From positions 1 through 11,288 of the forward strand of contig JAUVGS010000017.1 of assembly GCA_030593665.1 (NCBI GenBank): DNA of 11,288 nucleotides. The letters run 5' to 3'. Shown piece after piece: positions 1-7,418 of this stretch (positions within the stretch are counted from its first letter, which is position 1; each line of letters starts with the position of its first letter). The notes below the pieces were generated by a model. The model saw only the letters and a program-made list of their open reading frames with translations. It had not been told where the DNA came from and did not search any database. This DNA comes from Chitinivibrionales bacterium. Its GTDB lineage: Bacteria > Fibrobacterota > Chitinivibrionia > Chitinivibrionales > JANQEN01. The position numbers were made by a program, and so were the translations under genes.

Positions 1-81
1 CTTTATTCCGAATGCTTTCTTCGGTTAGAAAGGAAACTGATAAGGAACTTATTGCGGGTTTATCCCGCGTTAGTTAGCAAC
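1..81 (+). repeat. Dispersed two-hairpin repeat, copy 1 (cut by window edge)
   Basis: This stretch matches 3188-3272 almost base for base. The differences are two substitutions near positions 33-36, a 1-base indel before the second hairpin and a 3-base indel near the end. Each copy can fold into two hairpins: CCGAA/TTCGG around a 7-base loop at 8-24, and GCGGG/CCCGC around TTTAT at 54-68, with partial outer pairing of AACT and AGTT. The copy runs to base 1, so the true element may extend to the left. It ends 30 bp before the KS-alpha ATG and so probably lies in the 5' leader of that operon. Similarity and folding are seen directly; whether the element is mobile, regulatory or an RNA is not known. 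Confidence 0.85.
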
Positions 82-111
82 ATCTTACAATGCGAGACAA
101 GCGGTTCAGGT

Positions 112-1338
112 ATGGAAAAAGAACGCATAGTCATTACCGGACTAGGGGCAGTGACCCCTATTGGCACTGGAACTGAAAAATTCTGGAATGCTGCGGTGAA
201 GGGTACCGATGGTGTTCGGCCTATAGAGTCCATTGACGTTACTGACTATAAAACAAAGACCGGTGGTGAAGTACGGGATTTCAATGCTGAAGAGTATCTC
301 TCTCCTGAGAAAATAGCCATCATGGGACGCTCCAGCCAGTTTGCCATAGCGGCAGCGAAAATGGCACTGGAAGACGCGGACCTGAACCCCGCTGATGAGA
401 ATCCATTCCGGATCGGTGTCAGTGTCGGTACCACCATGGGTGAGCCACAGATACTGAATCAGGGAATCAACATTAAATATAAAGAATCCAGCGTAAAGGG
501 TATCCCGGCGGGGCTTCCTCGCCAGTATCCCTGCGGTGTCATACCGGCTAATATCGCACGTGAATTCGGTGTAAAAGGACCGGTAATAATAATTCCTACT
601 GCCTGTGCTGCAGGAAATTATGCTACCGGCTATGCCCTGGATTGTATTCGCCTGGGCAGAGCGGATGTTGTTATTGCCGGCGGCAGTGACCCTTTTTCCA
701 GTATCGCTTTCACGGGGTTCAACCGCCTGCTTGCAACAACATCGGATGTATGCCGTCCGTTTGATAAAAATCGCAATGGCATGGCCGTAGCTGAAGGGGC
801 CGGCATGCTGATCATCGAAAGTCTCAGCCACGCGCAACAACGCAATGCGCGCATACATGCAGAGATACTCGGTTACGGTCTCGGGTGTGACGCCTTTAAA
901 ATGACCATACCTGACCCGACCGGAGGCGGTGGCATAATCGCATTGCGTAAAGCGCTGGACCATGCGGGCATTTCTCCCGATGAGGTAGATTATATCTGTG
1001 CACACGGCACCGGAACAGGAGAGAATGACAAGAGTGAAACGCTTATTGCGAAGGAAGTTTTTGGACAACGGGCATACGACGTGCCGATGTCCTCTATAAA
1101 ATCAATGGTGGGTCACACCATGGGAGCGGCCTCTGCAATTGAAGCCGTTGCCTGTGTACTCATGCTGAAAAACAACACGATCCTGCCGACGATCAACTAT
1201 TCCGAACCGGATCCGGATTGTGACCTTGATTATGTGCCAAACGAAGCCCGTGAAGCTGAACTCAATACCGTCGTTTCGAATGCATACGCGTTTGCAGGAA
1301 ACACTTCAGCGATAGTACTCAGAAAGTTTAACGGGTAA
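112..1338 (+). CDS. Beta-ketoacyl-ACP synthase, FabF/KS-alpha type
   Basis: This 408-residue protein is a complete condensing enzyme of the thiolase fold. Such enzymes elongate acyl chains by decarboxylative Claisen condensation on ACP in the cytoplasm. The catalytic triad is present: Cys165 in TACAAG, His298 in AHGTGT and His335 in VGHTMGA, with the usual lysine just before the last motif. The N-terminus (ITGLGAVTPIG) and the length fit FabF. The ND-x-x-E sequence after AHGTGTG resembles type II polyketide KS-alpha proteins (AHGSGT-x-x-NDRHE) more than housekeeping FabF. The start is placed at ATG 112 because family members begin a few residues before this motif. An in-frame TTG at 52 has a better Shine-Dalgarno (AAGGA, 42-46) but would add 20 residues encoded partly by the upstream repeat. 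The KS-beta gene follows after 9 bp, so the two are probably co-translated partners. A second housekeeping FabF is the main alternative. Confidence 0.93.
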   Translation: MEKERIVITGLGAVTPIGTGTEKFWNAAVKGTDGVRPIESIDVTDYKTKTGGEVRDFNAEEYLSPEKIAIMGRSSQFAIAAAKMALEDADLNPADENPFRIGVSVGTTMGEPQILNQGINIKYKESSVKGIPAGLPRQYPCGVIPANIAREFGVKGPVIIIPTACAAGNYATGYALDCIRLGRADVVIAGGSDPFSSIAFTGFNRLLATTSDVCRPFDKNRNGMAVAEGAGMLIIESLSHAQQRNARIHAEILGYGLGCDAFKMTIPDPTGGGGIIALRKALDHAGISPDEVDYICAHGTGTGENDKSETLIAKEVFGQRAYDVPMSSIKSMVGHTMGAASAIEAVACVLMLKNNTILPTINYSEPDPDCDLDYVPNEAREAELNTVVSNAYAFAGNTSAIVLRKFNG

Positions 1339-1347
1339 CAGGAAATT

Positions 1348-2547
1348 ATGAACAATACAAAACTGGTTATCACCGGTGTCAGCAGTATAAGCAGTCTCGG
1401 AATCGGTTATGAGGCTATGGCTGCGGGTCTGTTAACCACTCCTGAGCGAAGCGGTGTAAAAACATTTGAGTTTCATGAACTTGATGCTGAGACACCCTGC
1501 TTTCGCGTTACCGGTTTTGAACCGGCTGAAATCCTCGGTAAAAAAGGACTCCGTACAAAAGACCTTGCCACCAAGATACTGCTTGCAACGATGGAACTCG
1601 GTTTTAAGGAGCGTTTTGCAAACGAATCAGTAGAGACAAGGCCGGGAATAGTGGTCGGCACATCATTCGGCAGCTTACAGAGTATCGGTGATTTTCTGAG
1701 TGACTCTATTGTCAACAGCGTGAACGCAGTTAATCCCATGCATTTTGCCAACACCGTGATAAACTCACCGACCGGTAATGCAAATATCCGTTATGAAGTT
1801 AAACAGCTCAGCACAACCATATCGACCGGTTTAAATTCGGGCATTGATGCGCTCATTTACTCATGCGACCATATCCGTTCGGGATATATCTCAGCGATTG
1901 TTGCCGGCGGCCTGGAGGAGATAAGCTATTATGTTCTCGCTGGTATGGAACGTAGCGGCATGCTTTCATCATCAGGTGTGATGCGGCCGTTTGCACAGGA
2001 TGCCGACGGAATCGTTATGGGTGAAGGGTGTGCTCTGTTCCTCATTGAAACCGAAGCTTCGGCAAAAGCCGGAGGCGCTACTATCATTGCAGAAATTGCC
2101 GGCTACTGCAATGCGTTCGACCCCGGCAACGGCACTCCCGGTTTTAATCCGGACGGTGAAGGCGCCCGATTCTCAATACGTGAAGCACTGATCATGGCGG
2201 ATATCGAACCGGCTCAGATCGGATTCATCGCATCCGGCGGTAACGGCGTCCCCTCCGGAGATACCATGGAATCTATGGTGCTTGCTGAAACGTTTGGTGA
2301 TACGCCGGTGACTGCCTATAAGATAAAAACCGGCGAATGTTATGGAGCATCCGGGGCATTGTCCTGTGCCTGTGCACTCGCCGATATGAAAAACAACCGG
2401 ATAAGCGGAACCGGCAGTTCGTATGTGGTGAGCAATCCTATTAATCTCATATCAGAGACCGTTGAAAACAGAGAGACAGAATATGCACTGGTGACACTAT
2501 TTTCCAGTGAGGGAAATTGTTCATCACTGATTATAAAAAATATTTGA
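1348..2547 (+). CDS. Catalytically dead KS-like protein (KS-beta / chain-length-factor-like)
   Basis: This 399-residue protein has the whole KS fold (start KLVITGVSSISSLG; IVAGGLEE; DGIVMGEGCALFLIE) but none of the catalytic triad. By my manual alignment to the preceding gene, Cys is replaced by Leu162 in STGLNSGIDAL, the first His by Gly297 in ASGGNG, and the second His by Glu330 in TGECYGASGA; the conserved lysine (Lys325) is kept. In classical type II polyketide systems the KS-beta (chain length factor) pairs with KS-alpha, sets chain length and carries Gln in place of Cys. The local pattern here (GLNSGIDA against EQAGGLDA) fits that class, with Leu in the Gln position. The gene sits 9 bp after KS-alpha and has its own Shine-Dalgarno (CAGGAA). 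I infer a heterodimer partner. Because Gln is absent, decarboxylase or priming activity of the kind proposed for CLFs should not be assumed. Confidence 0.85.
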   Translation: MNNTKLVITGVSSISSLGIGYEAMAAGLLTTPERSGVKTFEFHELDAETPCFRVTGFEPAEILGKKGLRTKDLATKILLATMELGFKERFANESVETRPGIVVGTSFGSLQSIGDFLSDSIVNSVNAVNPMHFANTVINSPTGNANIRYEVKQLSTTISTGLNSGIDALIYSCDHIRSGYISAIVAGGLEEISYYVLAGMERSGMLSSSGVMRPFAQDADGIVMGEGCALFLIETEASAKAGGATIIAEIAGYCNAFDPGNGTPGFNPDGEGARFSIREALIMADIEPAQIGFIASGGNGVPSGDTMESMVLAETFGDTPVTAYKIKTGECYGASGALSCACALADMKNNRISGTGSSYVVSNPINLISETVENRETEYALVTLFSSEGNCSSLIIKNI

Positions 2548-2588
2548 TAACAATTTTTGTATACAATAACTATAGAGGAGAACGATAC

Positions 2589-2849
2589 ATGGATACAGCC
2601 GAAATTAAAGGAATCATTCGCGAAATTATTACAGAAATCGCTGAAGATATGGATGTTGCTGCAGAAAAAATAACTGATAGTGCACATTTTGTTGAAGATA
2701 TGGAACTCGATTCTATGGCGTTGCTTGAAGTTCTTGCCAGCATGGAAAAGAAATTTAGCGTCTCAATTCCTGAATCAGAATTCCCTAATTTGATTTCTGT
2801 CGATTCCTGTACGGAAACGGTTGAGAAATATCTCGCAGAAAAAGGATAG
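2589..2849 (+). CDS. Acyl carrier protein
   Basis: This 86-residue acidic protein has the four-helix ACP signature. The phosphopantetheine attachment serine is Ser42 in the motif DMELDSMALLEV, at the start of helix II. It is followed by the typical segment MEKKFSVSIPESEFPNLISVD and a C-terminal helix ending in EKYLAEKG. A holo-ACP synthase or Sfp-type transferase would have to load the arm; none is encoded in the window. The start at ATG 2589 is chosen because it follows AGAGGAGAA (2574-2582) at good spacing; upstream in-frame codons overlap the KS-beta end and would add a non-ACP extension. The gene is the last of the three-gene operon, 41 bp after KS-beta and just before a terminator. It most likely serves this KS pair rather than primary fatty-acid synthesis, although the sequence alone cannot exclude the latter. 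Confidence 0.93.
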   Translation: MDTAEIKGIIREIITEIAEDMDVAAEKITDSAHFVEDMELDSMALLEVLASMEKKFSVSIPESEFPNLISVDSCTETVEKYLAEKG

Positions 2850-2876
2850 TATGGTATTTCTATAACAGGGATATAT

Positions 2877-2908
2877 AAAAAAGCGTCCTTTTAACAGGGC
2901 GCTTTTTT
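2877..2908 (+). terminator. Rho-independent terminator of the KS/KS/ACP operon
   Basis: AAAAAAGCGTCC (2877-2888) pairs with GGGCGCTTTTTT (2897-2908) over 12 bp, with one G-U wobble and an 8-base loop (TTTTAACA). The run of T follows the GC part of the stem. It starts 28 bp after the ACP stop codon, as expected for the operon end. The A-rich left arm would also give a T tract on the minus strand, so it could work in both directions. Confidence 0.9.
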
Positions 2909-3187
2909 AAATTCCTTTTTCCGCAGACACAATTATATACTATCACTACCTGTTTTTATTTATAATTCTATATGACCTGATTAAGTGGCTCCCTGGCTTA
3001 CATGCGGTTACGATCGCCTCTGCTTCGCGGTCATAAACTTCGCCACAAAGCATGCCCTCGACTTTGATCGGGGGACCCTAAGTCACGAAGAATATGGGAA
3101 AAAGGAAAAAGACCGTGTAAAATTTATTTTAGTACCTTACAGATTACTTTCTTGTTTTTTATGGTTACAAATTTATTTGTTACAATA
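2909..3187. other. Gene-free stretch with a hairpin-rich, GC-richer core
   Basis: I see no convincing gene. Bases about 2985-3090 are clearly richer in GC than the surrounding AT-rich DNA and contain two good stem-loops. One is GATCGC/GCGGTC (3012-3017 with 3027-3032, one G-U pair), extended outward by TTA/TAA. The other is CCCTCGA/TCGGGGG (3055-3061 with 3068-3074, one G-U pair, 6-base loop). A perfect dyad ACAAAT-TT-ATTTGT (3167-3180) lies 7 bp before repeat copy 2. A short GTG-started frame over 2985-3215 shows no protein-like features. The stretch could be the left part of the same dispersed element that begins again at 3188, because copy 1 is cut off by the window edge. Confidence 0.5.
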
Positions 3188-3272
3188 CTTTATTCCGAAT
3201 GCTTTCTTCGGTTAGAAAGAAATCTGATAAGGAACTTACTTGCGGGTTTATCCCGCGTTAGTTGTAGGCAAC
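3188..3272 (+). repeat. Dispersed two-hairpin repeat, copy 2
   Basis: This is the full-length counterpart of the element at 1-81, in the same orientation and nearly identical. The two hairpins are CCGAA/TTCGG and GCGGG-TTTAT-CCCGC. It lies after the ACP operon terminator and 206 bp before the next plus-strand gene. Together the two copies bracket the KS/KS/ACP operon as direct repeats about 3.2 kb apart. Beyond GGCAAC the copies diverge completely, which marks the right boundary of the element. Confidence 0.88.
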
Positions 3273-3305
3273 TCTCTGAATTTTATTATTCTTTACCCTA
3301 TAGAT

Positions 3306-3331
3306 CCTTAGCGTCTTCGTGTTTTAGTGGC
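3306..3331 (+). repeat. Degenerate copy of a short dispersed repeat (CTTAGCGTCTTCGTG type)
   Basis: The stretch CCTTAGCGTCTTCGTG followed by TTTTAGTGGC resembles the elements at 9401-9425 and, reversed, 9127-9154. The shared core is roughly TTAGTGTCTTTGTG-CCTTTGTGGC. It is a short intergenic repeat of unknown function; this copy is the most diverged of the three. Confidence 0.5.
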
Positions 3332-3412
3332 GATTGAATAATTCAGGATAAATATGTACCGATTAATGATCTACCTCAGAAACAGACTATTTTCATTAGT
3401 AACCGTTCAAGG

Positions 3413-3453
3413 TTGAAATCTAAAATTTCAAATTTCAGCGTTCTGTGAACGCT
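3413..3453 (+). promoter_or_regulatory. Two adjacent dyads in the leader of the TPR/transglutaminase gene
   Basis: TTGAAAT-CTAAA-ATTTCAA (3413-3431) and AGCGTTC-TGT-GAACGCT (3437-3453) are both perfect 7-bp inverted repeats, separated by 5 bp. The second ends 6 bp before the Shine-Dalgarno sequence (AAGGAAGGA, 3460-3468) and is followed by TATTTTA. A third, weaker pairing (AACC/GGTT, 3401-3414) would compete with the first. The position suggests an operator or a leader RNA structure controlling the gene at 3478. The pairing is seen; the function is inferred. Confidence 0.45.
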
Positions 3454-3477
3454 TATTTTAAGGAAGGAATGTAGACT

Positions 3478-6400
3478 ATGGGCTATACCAGGGAACGGGC
3501 GTTGCACACTATACCAATCAGAATAGTTGCTCAAACGTTTTGTATTCTCATTCTTCTCGTATATATATCTTCGGCTGCCGTGATTAATTCCGACGGATGG
3601 CAAAAGCTCGTTGACAATAAGCCGTTTGAAGCGCAGAAAATTTTCAGTGAAAACACTACCCATTCCGACAATAAAACCGCTGGTGAAGCATTTCGTGGAC
3701 TGGCATTCACCTTCAAGTTTCTCGGTGAATACGACACCACCATGGCCCTGCTCTTCAAGAGTTTTTTAGCCGATAAAGACACGCTGCTCTTTAATGCGGC
3801 ATGGATAAATATTCTCTCATTCGGGCGTGACTGGATCGGCCATACGCTCAAAGACGGCTACAAGGTCATGAAAATGATAACCAGAAAGCCGAGTTTGTAT
3901 ACCGGTGACCACCTATCCCAGTTCATCGATCGATATGTTAATGACGGGAAGATATCCAAGGCCCGGAAACTGGTAAACAGGATGGGTATTGTCCGCACCT
4001 TCCGTATGATCGGCCCGTTTGATAACATCTCCGGCTCAGGGTATAAAAAAATATTCCCGCCGGAAAAAGAGATTAATTTTTCGAAAAAATATTCGGGAAA
4101 AGACGGTGCTGAAGCCTTATGGTTTCCATTCCACAACCACAAAACAAACGGCTGGGTATTTACCGAATATAACTTCAACTCGTCCAACGCAATCCTTTAC
4201 TACTATAGCAATGTATACTCTAAAAAGGAACAGGATGTTTTTATAGGATTTGGTGCGTCGGGCTCATTTAAAGTTTTCCTTAATGACAACATCGTGCTGG
4301 CCGACTCTGTATTCCGCAATACCGGCACTGACATGTTCATGCAGAAAGTCCGTCTGTTCAAGGGAGAAAATAAACTGCTCATTAAGATCGGGCATGAGTT
4401 AAAAAATTCCAATTTTCTCGTCAGGTTCATGGATGACCAGGGCAAGGCACTACCCTCAGTCACCTATAAGAATACCCCGGGCGCCTTTAAAACTGACACG
4501 ACACTGTATAAAAATCTTTCCAACTCTCCCCTTACAGAACGTATCGAACAGGTACTGCTAAACCGGTTGAAGGAAGACCCGAAAAATCTTGAATCGGCAA
4601 TCCTGCTTATGGATTTCTATAATGCCTCCGAGCTTACCAAAAAGGGTCAGAAACTTGCCCGCAGCTATCTGAAACGGTATCCAAACAGCTCGCTCCTGCA
4701 TAGTATGTTCAGTGAATCATTAATGCGGAGCCGAAAGATTACCGAGACACAGACTGAATTAAACACTGCATTCAAACTCTGCAAGTACAACTACTCCGGA
4801 TGGTCCAACGAACTGGAAGTCCTTGCGAATTCAGCCGGGACAAGGGAAGTAATGGATTTTATTTCAAAGTCATATGTACCGTTCAAGAACACTCCGCAGG
4901 CGCTTTTGTATACCTTTGGTCATTATGCAAAAATTACTAATGAAACGGAAGCAATGGCCGTTATCGAAAAGCTCAATCAACAGTATTTTCACCTTGACGT
5001 TGTGATAAATATTCTTGTGTCCATTTACATCGGGCAGGGCAAGATCAAGAAAGCAGAGACGCTGCTCAAACGGTTTTTGAAATGGGAACGGACCTCATCC
5101 GATGTTTATTCACTTCTTGCGGGCACCTATCTGAAAATGGGGCAGCGATTCAAAGCGGTGAAAACATACCTGGAGAGTCTCGCGTATTCGCCCAATGCTC
5201 CGGGTTTTTACTACTACCTTGCGAACCTTGCCCTGCAATATAAAGAATACGCTTCCGCACTGGAGTACATCAAAAAAGCATGCGCCATCAGCCCCACCTC
5301 TTCAACGATGATATCGCTTAAAGGTACTATTCTTAATGCGCAGGGTAACAAGGAAGCGGCAATTGACGCTTTTAAGGAATCTATCCGGTATACCTACAAC
5401 AATTTTGATGCCTGGGACCAACTGCTGCCGCTTGAGGGCAAATCGGAACTGACAACCTTAACCAAACTGCCGGTGGCCACAGCCCTGCGATCTGAAGCTG
5501 CCTCGTGGGAATATTTTGACAATGAAGACGGCGCTATTCTTGCCTATACCAGGGATATTTTCCTCTATCCGAGCCGCTGTTCACGGGAGCGGCGTTTTAT
5601 CATGGTGCATCTGCCGACACAGAATGCTATTGACATCTGGAAAGAATACTCCATTTCCTACAACAGCTACTACCAGATTGTAAATATCACCCGTGCCTAT
5701 GCTATCAATGCAAGCGGCACCGAAACGCCCGCCGATATCAGCCGGAATATGATTGTTTTTAAAACACTACAGCCGGGTGACTTTGTTGTCATGGAATGGA
5801 CAACTGAGAATTATTACCAGCAGGATATGGCCAGACAGGTGTGGGGGGAACATGATTTCAGTCTGCCCTATCCGGTGTTTAAAACAGAACTGAGGCTGGT
5901 AACACCGCGTAACGACACCATTCCCTACACGGTACGGGGAGACTCAATAACGATACGACATCGCACCGTAAAAGATTATTCCGTTATCACCTTCTCCCGC
6001 AATGCTTATCGGAACCCGCCGCTTGAAACTTATTCCCTGATTGACCCGCCGGAATCCGGTAAAGTTTTTTATTCCACCTTTTCCAGTTGGGCTGATATTG
6101 CTAACTGGTATCTGAATCTGATCGAAAACAAGCTCGATCAGACCTTTGAATTACAGAGCCTCGCTGATTCCCTGCTTACGGGTATTACTTCCCCGCAGGA
6201 AAAAGTTGTGAAAATCCACCACTATATTACTGACAAGGTCCGGTACAGTTTCATTCCTTTCCGTCAATCAGCATGGATTCCGCAGCCGGCGCGCGCCGTT
6301 CTTGCCACCAAAATCGGTGACTGTAAAGATATGTCCTCGCTGGGAAAAAGCCTGCTCGATTATGCCGGCATTGAAAGTAATCTGGTACTGGTCAATACCA

Positions 6401-7266
6401 GTGACCGGAACAGTATTTTTCCGACCTATATCGGCCCGAATTTTAATCACTGTATTCTCTCATACTCGATTGACGGCACCAGGAACTACCTTGACATGAC
6501 CGACAACAACCTTTCCGCCAACGGGCTGCCGCGGATGGACCAGGGTTCCCTGGCACTTATCATCGACAAAAATAAGGACAGCCTGATTCACCTGCCTGTT
6601 GATGATACTACACAGCGACAAATCACCCGTACTATCACCTCCGTAGTAAACGATAAAGGCACCCTTAAACGAAACGTGGAAACAGTGAAGAACGGGGTTT
6701 TCGCCGGCACCATGCGCTCCAATTACCGATTTGACTCGTATACGGAACGCGCCAAGAAATTAAAACAGATTCTGGTAAAATCTTTTCCCAATGCGGTTGT
6801 CGACACCTTTGTCATGTATGATCTTGACAGCCTGCGGGATACCATCAGATATATCTACGCCTATTCAGCAAAGAATGCCGCTCAATTCAGCGGCAATACA
6901 GTCCTGTTGCCTTTGAATATCCCCGATAAGATTTCCGGCGCTCATTATCCGAGTGAAGAAACCAGGACTTATGCAATAGACATGAGCCAAACCTGGTTTG
7001 GCATCGGCAAATACTCTATTCAGGGCACCCTTACCGTACCGGAAAAATGGCGATTAATAAATGTACCTGAGCCGGTTTCGCTATCAGGAAAATGGGGAAC
7101 GTATTCCCTTTCGGTAGTGCCGGAGGGAAACACCATTTCCTATACCAGAGAAGCCACCTTCAACTTTAACAATCCGGTTGCTATTGAAAAGGCCGGGGAG
7201 TTGCGCAGTACGCTTGCCCAAATAGCACAGGCCGATAATATTCAACTCATGTTTTATTATAAATGA
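3478..7266 (+). CDS. Exported TPR / DUF3857 / transglutaminase-like protein
   Basis: This large 1262-residue protein appears to be secreted to the periplasm. Residues 1-34 form a signal sequence (hydrophobic core about 16-30, SSA-A cleavage near 33). Residues about 40-110 are TPR-like. Residues about 172-325 look like a beta-sandwich beginning FRMIGPFDN and ending with the GENKLLIKIG strand. TPR-type helical repeats fill about 352-650. A DUF3857-like segment spans about 690-860, followed by a transglutaminase-like core (about 880-1040) with an apparently intact triad: Cys949 (GDCKD), His991 (NFNHC) and Asp1006 (YLDMTD). The C-terminal ~200 residues are probably DUF3858-like. Family members are widespread in Gram-negative bacteria but mostly lack assigned substrates; protease, amidase or cross-linking activity is possible. 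The start ATG follows AAGGAAGGA. The domain order is my reading without a profile search. Confidence 0.88.
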   Translation: MGYTRERALHTIPIRIVAQTFCILILLVYISSAAVINSDGWQKLVDNKPFEAQKIFSENTTHSDNKTAGEAFRGLAFTFKFLGEYDTTMALLFKSFLADKDTLLFNAAWINILSFGRDWIGHTLKDGYKVMKMITRKPSLYTGDHLSQFIDRYVNDGKISKARKLVNRMGIVRTFRMIGPFDNISGSGYKKIFPPEKEINFSKKYSGKDGAEALWFPFHNHKTNGWVFTEYNFNSSNAILYYYSNVYSKKEQDVFIGFGASGSFKVFLNDNIVLADSVFRNTGTDMFMQKVRLFKGENKLLIKIGHELKNSNFLVRFMDDQGKALPSVTYKNTPGAFKTDTTLYKNLSNSPLTERIEQVLLNRLKEDPKNLESAILLMDFYNASELTKKGQKLARSYLKRYPNSSLLHSMFSESLMRSRKITETQTELNTAFKLCKYNYSGWSNELEVLANSAGTREVMDFISKSYVPFKNTPQALLYTFGHYAKITNETEAMAVIEKLNQQYFHLDVVINILVSIYIGQGKIKKAETLLKRFLKWERTSSDVYSLLAGTYLKMGQRFKAVKTYLESLAYSPNAPGFYYYLANLALQYKEYASALEYIKKACAISPTSSTMISLKGTILNAQGNKEAAIDAFKESIRYTYNNFDAWDQLLPLEGKSELTTLTKLPVATALRSEAASWEYFDNEDGAILAYTRDIFLYPSRCSRERRFIMVHLPTQNAIDIWKEYSISYNSYYQIVNITRAYAINASGTETPADISRNMIVFKTLQPGDFVVMEWTTENYYQQDMARQVWGEHDFSLPYPVFKTELRLVTPRNDTIPYTVRGDSITIRHRTVKDYSVITFSRNAYRNPPLETYSLIDPPESGKVFYSTFSSWADIANWYLNLIENKLDQTFELQSLADSLLTGITSPQEKVVKIHHYITDKVRYSFIPFRQSAWIPQPARAVLATKIGDCKDMSSLGKSLLDYAGIESNLVLVNTSDRNSIFPTYIGPNFNHCILSYSIDGTRNYLDMTDNNLSANGLPRMDQGSLALIIDKNKDSLIHLPVDDTTQRQITRTITSVVNDKGTLKRNVETVKNGVFAGTMRSNYRFDSYTERAKKLKQILVKSFPNAVVDTFVMYDLDSLRDTIRYIYAYSAKNAAQFSGNTVLLPLNIPDKISGAHYPSEETRTYAIDMSQTWFGIGKYSIQGTLTVPEKWRLINVPEPVSLSGKWGTYSLSVVPEGNTISYTREATFNFNNPVAIEKAGELRSTLAQIAQADNIQLMFYYK

Positions 7267-7418
7267 GGGTTCAGAGGTTCCGGGGTTCTTACCCCCTCTG
7301 CCTCCGGCATCTCCCCCTAATTAAAAGGGGAGAAATTGGTTTTGAGAAAGAGATTCTGGAGAAGTTAAAAATTTGGAGTTTGAGAGTTTAAAGTTAAAAG
7401 ACAAATAGATCCTTTGCA
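7267..7418. other. Convergent intergenic region with two hairpins
   Basis: The region separates the ends of two convergent genes. CAGAGG (7272-7277) pairs with CCTCTG (7295-7300) around an inner GGGT/ACCC stem, and TCTCCCC (7310-7316) pairs with GGGGAGA (7327-7333). Neither is followed by a T run on either strand, so classical terminators are not clear, although position fits a shared transcription end. Bases 7360-7400 are low-complexity runs of GAGTTT/GTTTAAAG words like those at 11264-11277. Confidence 0.5.

Noticed and set aside
142..1068. Long open frame on the minus strand opposite the KS-alpha gene
   Set aside because: It is antisense to a gene with full catalytic motifs. Its translation is Arg/Cys-rich with no recognisable domain, and it has no matching upstream context.
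3225..3268. Possible integron attC site formed by the repeat's second hairpin and GTTAGTT
   Set aside because: GTTAGTT does not fit GTTRRRY, no matching RYYYAAC lies at the other end, and no integrase gene is in the window.
2985..3337. Two short plus-strand open frames in the gap after the ACP gene
   Set aside because: They run across the hairpin block and the dispersed repeat, have no Shine-Dalgarno, and their translations look like non-coding DNA.
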